The notes under the pieces were generated by a model. The model made no database searches and was not told where the DNA came from. It saw only the letters and a list, made by a program, of their open reading frames with translations. From positions 1-64,000 of the forward strand of contig JAAUYQ010000093.1 of assembly GCA_014805015.1 (NCBI GenBank): 64,000 nt of DNA. Direction: 5' to 3'. This document shows positions 62,114 through 64,000 of this stretch, piece after piece. Every line of letters begins with the position of its first letter. The stretch's first letter is position 1. The position numbers and the translations under genes are program-made. Source of the DNA: Clostridia bacterium (GTDB lineage: Bacteria; Bacillota; Clostridia; Christensenellales; Christensenellaceae).

Positions 62114-62700
62114 GGCCGGCCTGCCAGATCCTGCATAGCCTTGTAGAGAACCTCGGTTGCTTTTTCCACCTGGACAGAATTGACCCGGCCCGGGAACATT
62201 TCTGTAAGGTTCACCGGGGAACCGTAGGTAATGCTGACCCGATGCCAAAGCTTGTACTTTCCCCGGATGTAGGCCGGCACGACCGGCACCCCGCTCCGCA
62301 GTGCCAGCAGTGCGGCACCTGCTTCGAACGGCTGCAGGCCCTCGTCCCGGGTGCGGGTGCCTTCCGGGAACATGCCCAGAATCTTACCCTCCCTGAGAGC
62401 CTTGATCGCAGTTTTTACGGCACCGATGTCGCCGCTGCCGCGGGAAATCGGAATAGCGTGCAGACGGGTCAGGAAAAAACGGGCCAGCGGATGCCGGAAC
62501 AGTTCTTCTTTGGCCAGATACCAGACCGGCCGGCCGCGGACACTCATTCCGAGCACAATTGGATCCCAGTTGCTGCGATGATTGCAGACAATCAGAAAGC
62601 CGCCCTTGATCCGCCGGCAGTTATCCGCCCCGCGGATCTTCAGGAAAAAGCTGAATTTCAGCACCAGGACAGCCAGCAGCCACGTAAAAGCGTAGATCAT
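62110..62700 (-). CDS. plsC: 1-acyl-sn-glycerol-3-phosphate acyltransferase
   Basis: Makes phosphatidic acid in phospholipid synthesis. 196 residues with an N-terminal hydrophobic segment (about 3-20). The catalytic HxxxxD motif is NHRSNWD, the acyl-acceptor motif is FPEGTRTR, and VPVVPAYIRG follows. It overlaps cmk by 4 bases and ispH by 4 bases. The cmk-plsC-ispH-rpsA order is conserved in Clostridia. Confidence 0.95.
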   Translation of the reverse strand: MIYAFTWLLAVLVLKFSFFLKIRGADNCRRIKGGFLIVCNHRSNWDPIVLGMSVRGRPVWYLAKEELFRHPLARFFLTRLHAIPISRGSGDIGAVKTAIKALREGKILGMFPEGTRTRDEGLQPFEAGAALLALRSGVPVVPAYIRGKYKLWHRVSITYGSPVNLTEMFPGRVNSVQVEKATEVLYKAMQDLAGRP

Positions 62701-63356
62701 GCTTGCCCCCGTACGATGCGCAGGATCTCTGCAGCAGCCTCCTGCTGAGACATGGCGGTCGTGTCGATCAGCACCTGATCCGGAGCCTGTCTGAGCGGTG
62801 CATACTCCCGGTGCATATCCTGCGCATCCCGGCGGCGGATCTCCGCTTCGATTTCCTCTTCGCTCACGTCCTGTCCAAGGCGCAGCAGATCACGCCGCCG
62901 GCGCTCCGCGCGGGCCCGCGGCGAAGCCGTCAGGTAAAACTTGTAGTCCGCGTCAGGCAGGACGTACGAACCAATATCGCGGCCGTCCATAATGATGTCG
63001 TAGCCGGCCGCCGTGCGCCGCTGCAGCTCAACAAGTTTATCGCGGACGCCTGGAAAGGCGGCGACGCTGCTTGCCTGCATCGCCGCCTCCGGTGAGCGGA
63101 TCCTGCCGGTCATATCCTGACCGTTGACGCAGACTTTCTGCGAGTCACCGTCGAATTCCACTTTCATCTCCACGGAAGGCAGAGCATCCGTGACCGCCGC
63201 CCCGTCTGCTGTGTCAATGCCGGCATCCGCAAGGGCGACACCAATTGCCCGGTACATGGCTCCCGTGTCGAGGTACTTGAAACCAAGCTGCGCTGCCACC
63301 TCCCTGGCCACCGTGCTCTTCCCCGCGCCGGCGGGTCCGTCGATCGCAATCTGCAT
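62697..63356 (-). CDS. cmk: Cytidylate kinase
   Basis: Phosphorylates CMP/dCMP. 219 residues: P-loop IDGPAGAGKSTVA, KYLDTGAMYRA, and the DGRDIGSYVLPDADYKFYLTA region with the CMP-binding residues. It overlaps plsC at its 3' end and follows ispA by 4 bases. Confidence 0.97.
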   Translation of the reverse strand: MQIAIDGPAGAGKSTVAREVAAQLGFKYLDTGAMYRAIGVALADAGIDTADGAAVTDALPSVEMKVEFDGDSQKVCVNGQDMTGRIRSPEAAMQASSVAAFPGVRDKLVELQRRTAAGYDIIMDGRDIGSYVLPDADYKFYLTASPRARAERRRRDLLRLGQDVSEEEIEAEIRRRDAQDMHREYAPLRQAPDQVLIDTTAMSQQEAAAEILRIVRGQA

Positions 63357-63360
63357 GACT

Positions 63361-64000
63361 TTACGTGTTCCTCCTCAGCATCCTCAGTGCGAGTTCCCGA
63401 AGCGGTCCGCCAGCCTCGCCGAGAGGCCGCAGGGCGTCCACTGCCTGCTGCGTGTTCTCTTCAGCCATCCGCCGTGACGCCTCCACTCCGAACAGCCGTG
63501 GAAAAGTGTATTTCTGGTCGCGCTCGTCCTTGCCCGGTGTTTTCCCCAGCTCTTCGCTGCTTCCCTCCACATCGAGAATGTCGTCTACAATCTGGAAAGC
63601 CACGCCGATATGCTCTCCAAAAGCGCGCACCATGTCAATATCTGTCCCTTTGGCACCTGCCAGCTCCGCACCCGAAACCAGGGAGGCCGTGATCATGTCG
63701 CCCGTCTTATGAGTGTGGATAAACCGCAGTTCATGCTCAGTGAGTTCGCGGCCATCGCTTTCGATGTCTGCCGACTGACCCGCCAGCATGCCCTGCACTC
63801 CGGCTCCTCTGGCTACGGTCCGCATGGCCCGCAGATGACGTTCTGCGTTATCCACATAACGCAGAGCATTGTCAATCATCACTGCATAAGCGGCACCCTG
63901 CAGTCCGTCGCCGGCCAGCACAGCAAAAGCCTCTCCGAACATGACATGACTCGTCGGACGTCCCCGGCGCAGCTCATCGTTGTCCATGGCGGGCAGGTCG
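63361..64000 (-). CDS. ispA: Polyprenyl/farnesyl diphosphate synthase, 5' part outside the window
   Basis: About 213 residues of the C-terminal two thirds are visible and the frame continues through the window edge (DLPAMDNDELRRGRPTSH, the first aspartate-rich motif region). The second DDxxD motif is FQIVDDILD, and HTHKTGDMI and GQSADIES are typical. Chain length is not certain, but the IspA-type short-chain enzyme is favoured by size. It joins IspH functionally in isoprenoid synthesis. The internal palindrome at 63843-63866 is described in the findings. Confidence 0.92.
   Translation of the reverse strand, partial: DLPAMDNDELRRGRPTSHVMFGEAFAVLAGDGLQGAAYAVMIDNALRYVDNAERHLRAMRTVARGAGVQGMLAGQSADIESDGRELTEHELRFIHTHKTGDMITASLVSGAELAGAKGTDIDMVRAFGEHIGVAFQIVDDILDVEGSSEELGKTPGKDERDQKYTFPRLFGVEASRRMAEENTQQAVDALRPLGEAGGPLRELALRMLRRNT

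Overview
The window reads as a chromosomal stretch from a fairly GC-rich anaerobic Clostridia-type Firmicute. The signs are a fused ispH-rpsA gene, an NAD-linked [FeFe]-hydrogenase (hydA, a NuoF-like subunit and a NuoE-like subunit), rubrerythrin, RNase Y, the prpC-prkC-rsgA-rpe-thiN / rpmB / asp23-fakA-recG block, MutL with an endonuclease motif, and the short HisG + HisZ pair. An Oscillospirales-like relative is an inference; no rRNA is present to test it. Most of the window is housekeeping.

Layout. 0-0.5 kb: five tRNA genes and a terminator. 0.5-3.8 kb: a secreted GH5 glycosidase with SLH-like and degenerate dockerin-like modules, and a divergent membrane DUF3810-type protein. 4-12 kb: miaB-mutS-mutL-miaA and a methionine-gamma-lyase-family gene, a tight operon with a possibly leaderless miaB. 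12-17.4 kb: an accessory island. It holds a type III toxin-antitoxin locus (promoter, two 37-nt antitoxin RNA repeats, terminator, ToxN/AbiQ-type toxin gene broken by an in-frame TAA), overlapped by a large primase-helicase gene of the TOTE-conflict-system type with a decayed PLD-like tail, and a convergent tyrosine recombinase. 17.4-20.3 kb: proC, tRNA-Trp, and a full-length ORF that looks like a transposase with lost catalytic residues, preceded by a cluster of TAGTGCAGCG-like repeats. 20.3-31.8 kb (minus strand): sirtuin, cinA, a GT2 glycosyltransferase, rubrerythrin, purB, rny, a HI0933/BaiN flavoprotein, RpiR regulator, surE, and a partial hydrogenase-associated cluster (HATPase, NuoE-like, DRTGG). 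31.8-32.1 kb: four tRNAs. 32.2-42.7 kb: asp23-fakA-recG followed directly by hisZGDBHAF-hisIE. 42.9-51 kb: rpmB, thiN, rpe, rsgA, prkC, prpC, a TPR protein, hslO, a methyltransferase. 51.4-55.7 kb: an M20 amidohydrolase and, divergently, a lysine riboswitch driving asd-dapA-dapB. 55.8-64 kb (minus strand): hydA, hydB, a cysteine-free ferredoxin-like subunit, ispH-rpsA, plsC, cmk and the 3' part of ispA, cut by the window edge.

The most notable content is the toxIN + primase-helicase island and the decayed transposase with its repeat cluster. The histidine operon lacks hisC here, so that step must be encoded elsewhere. The hydrogenase genes are split between about 30-31.7 kb and 55.8-59.7 kb, and no maturation genes are seen. 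All function calls come from motif and family recognition by eye; no database search was run.
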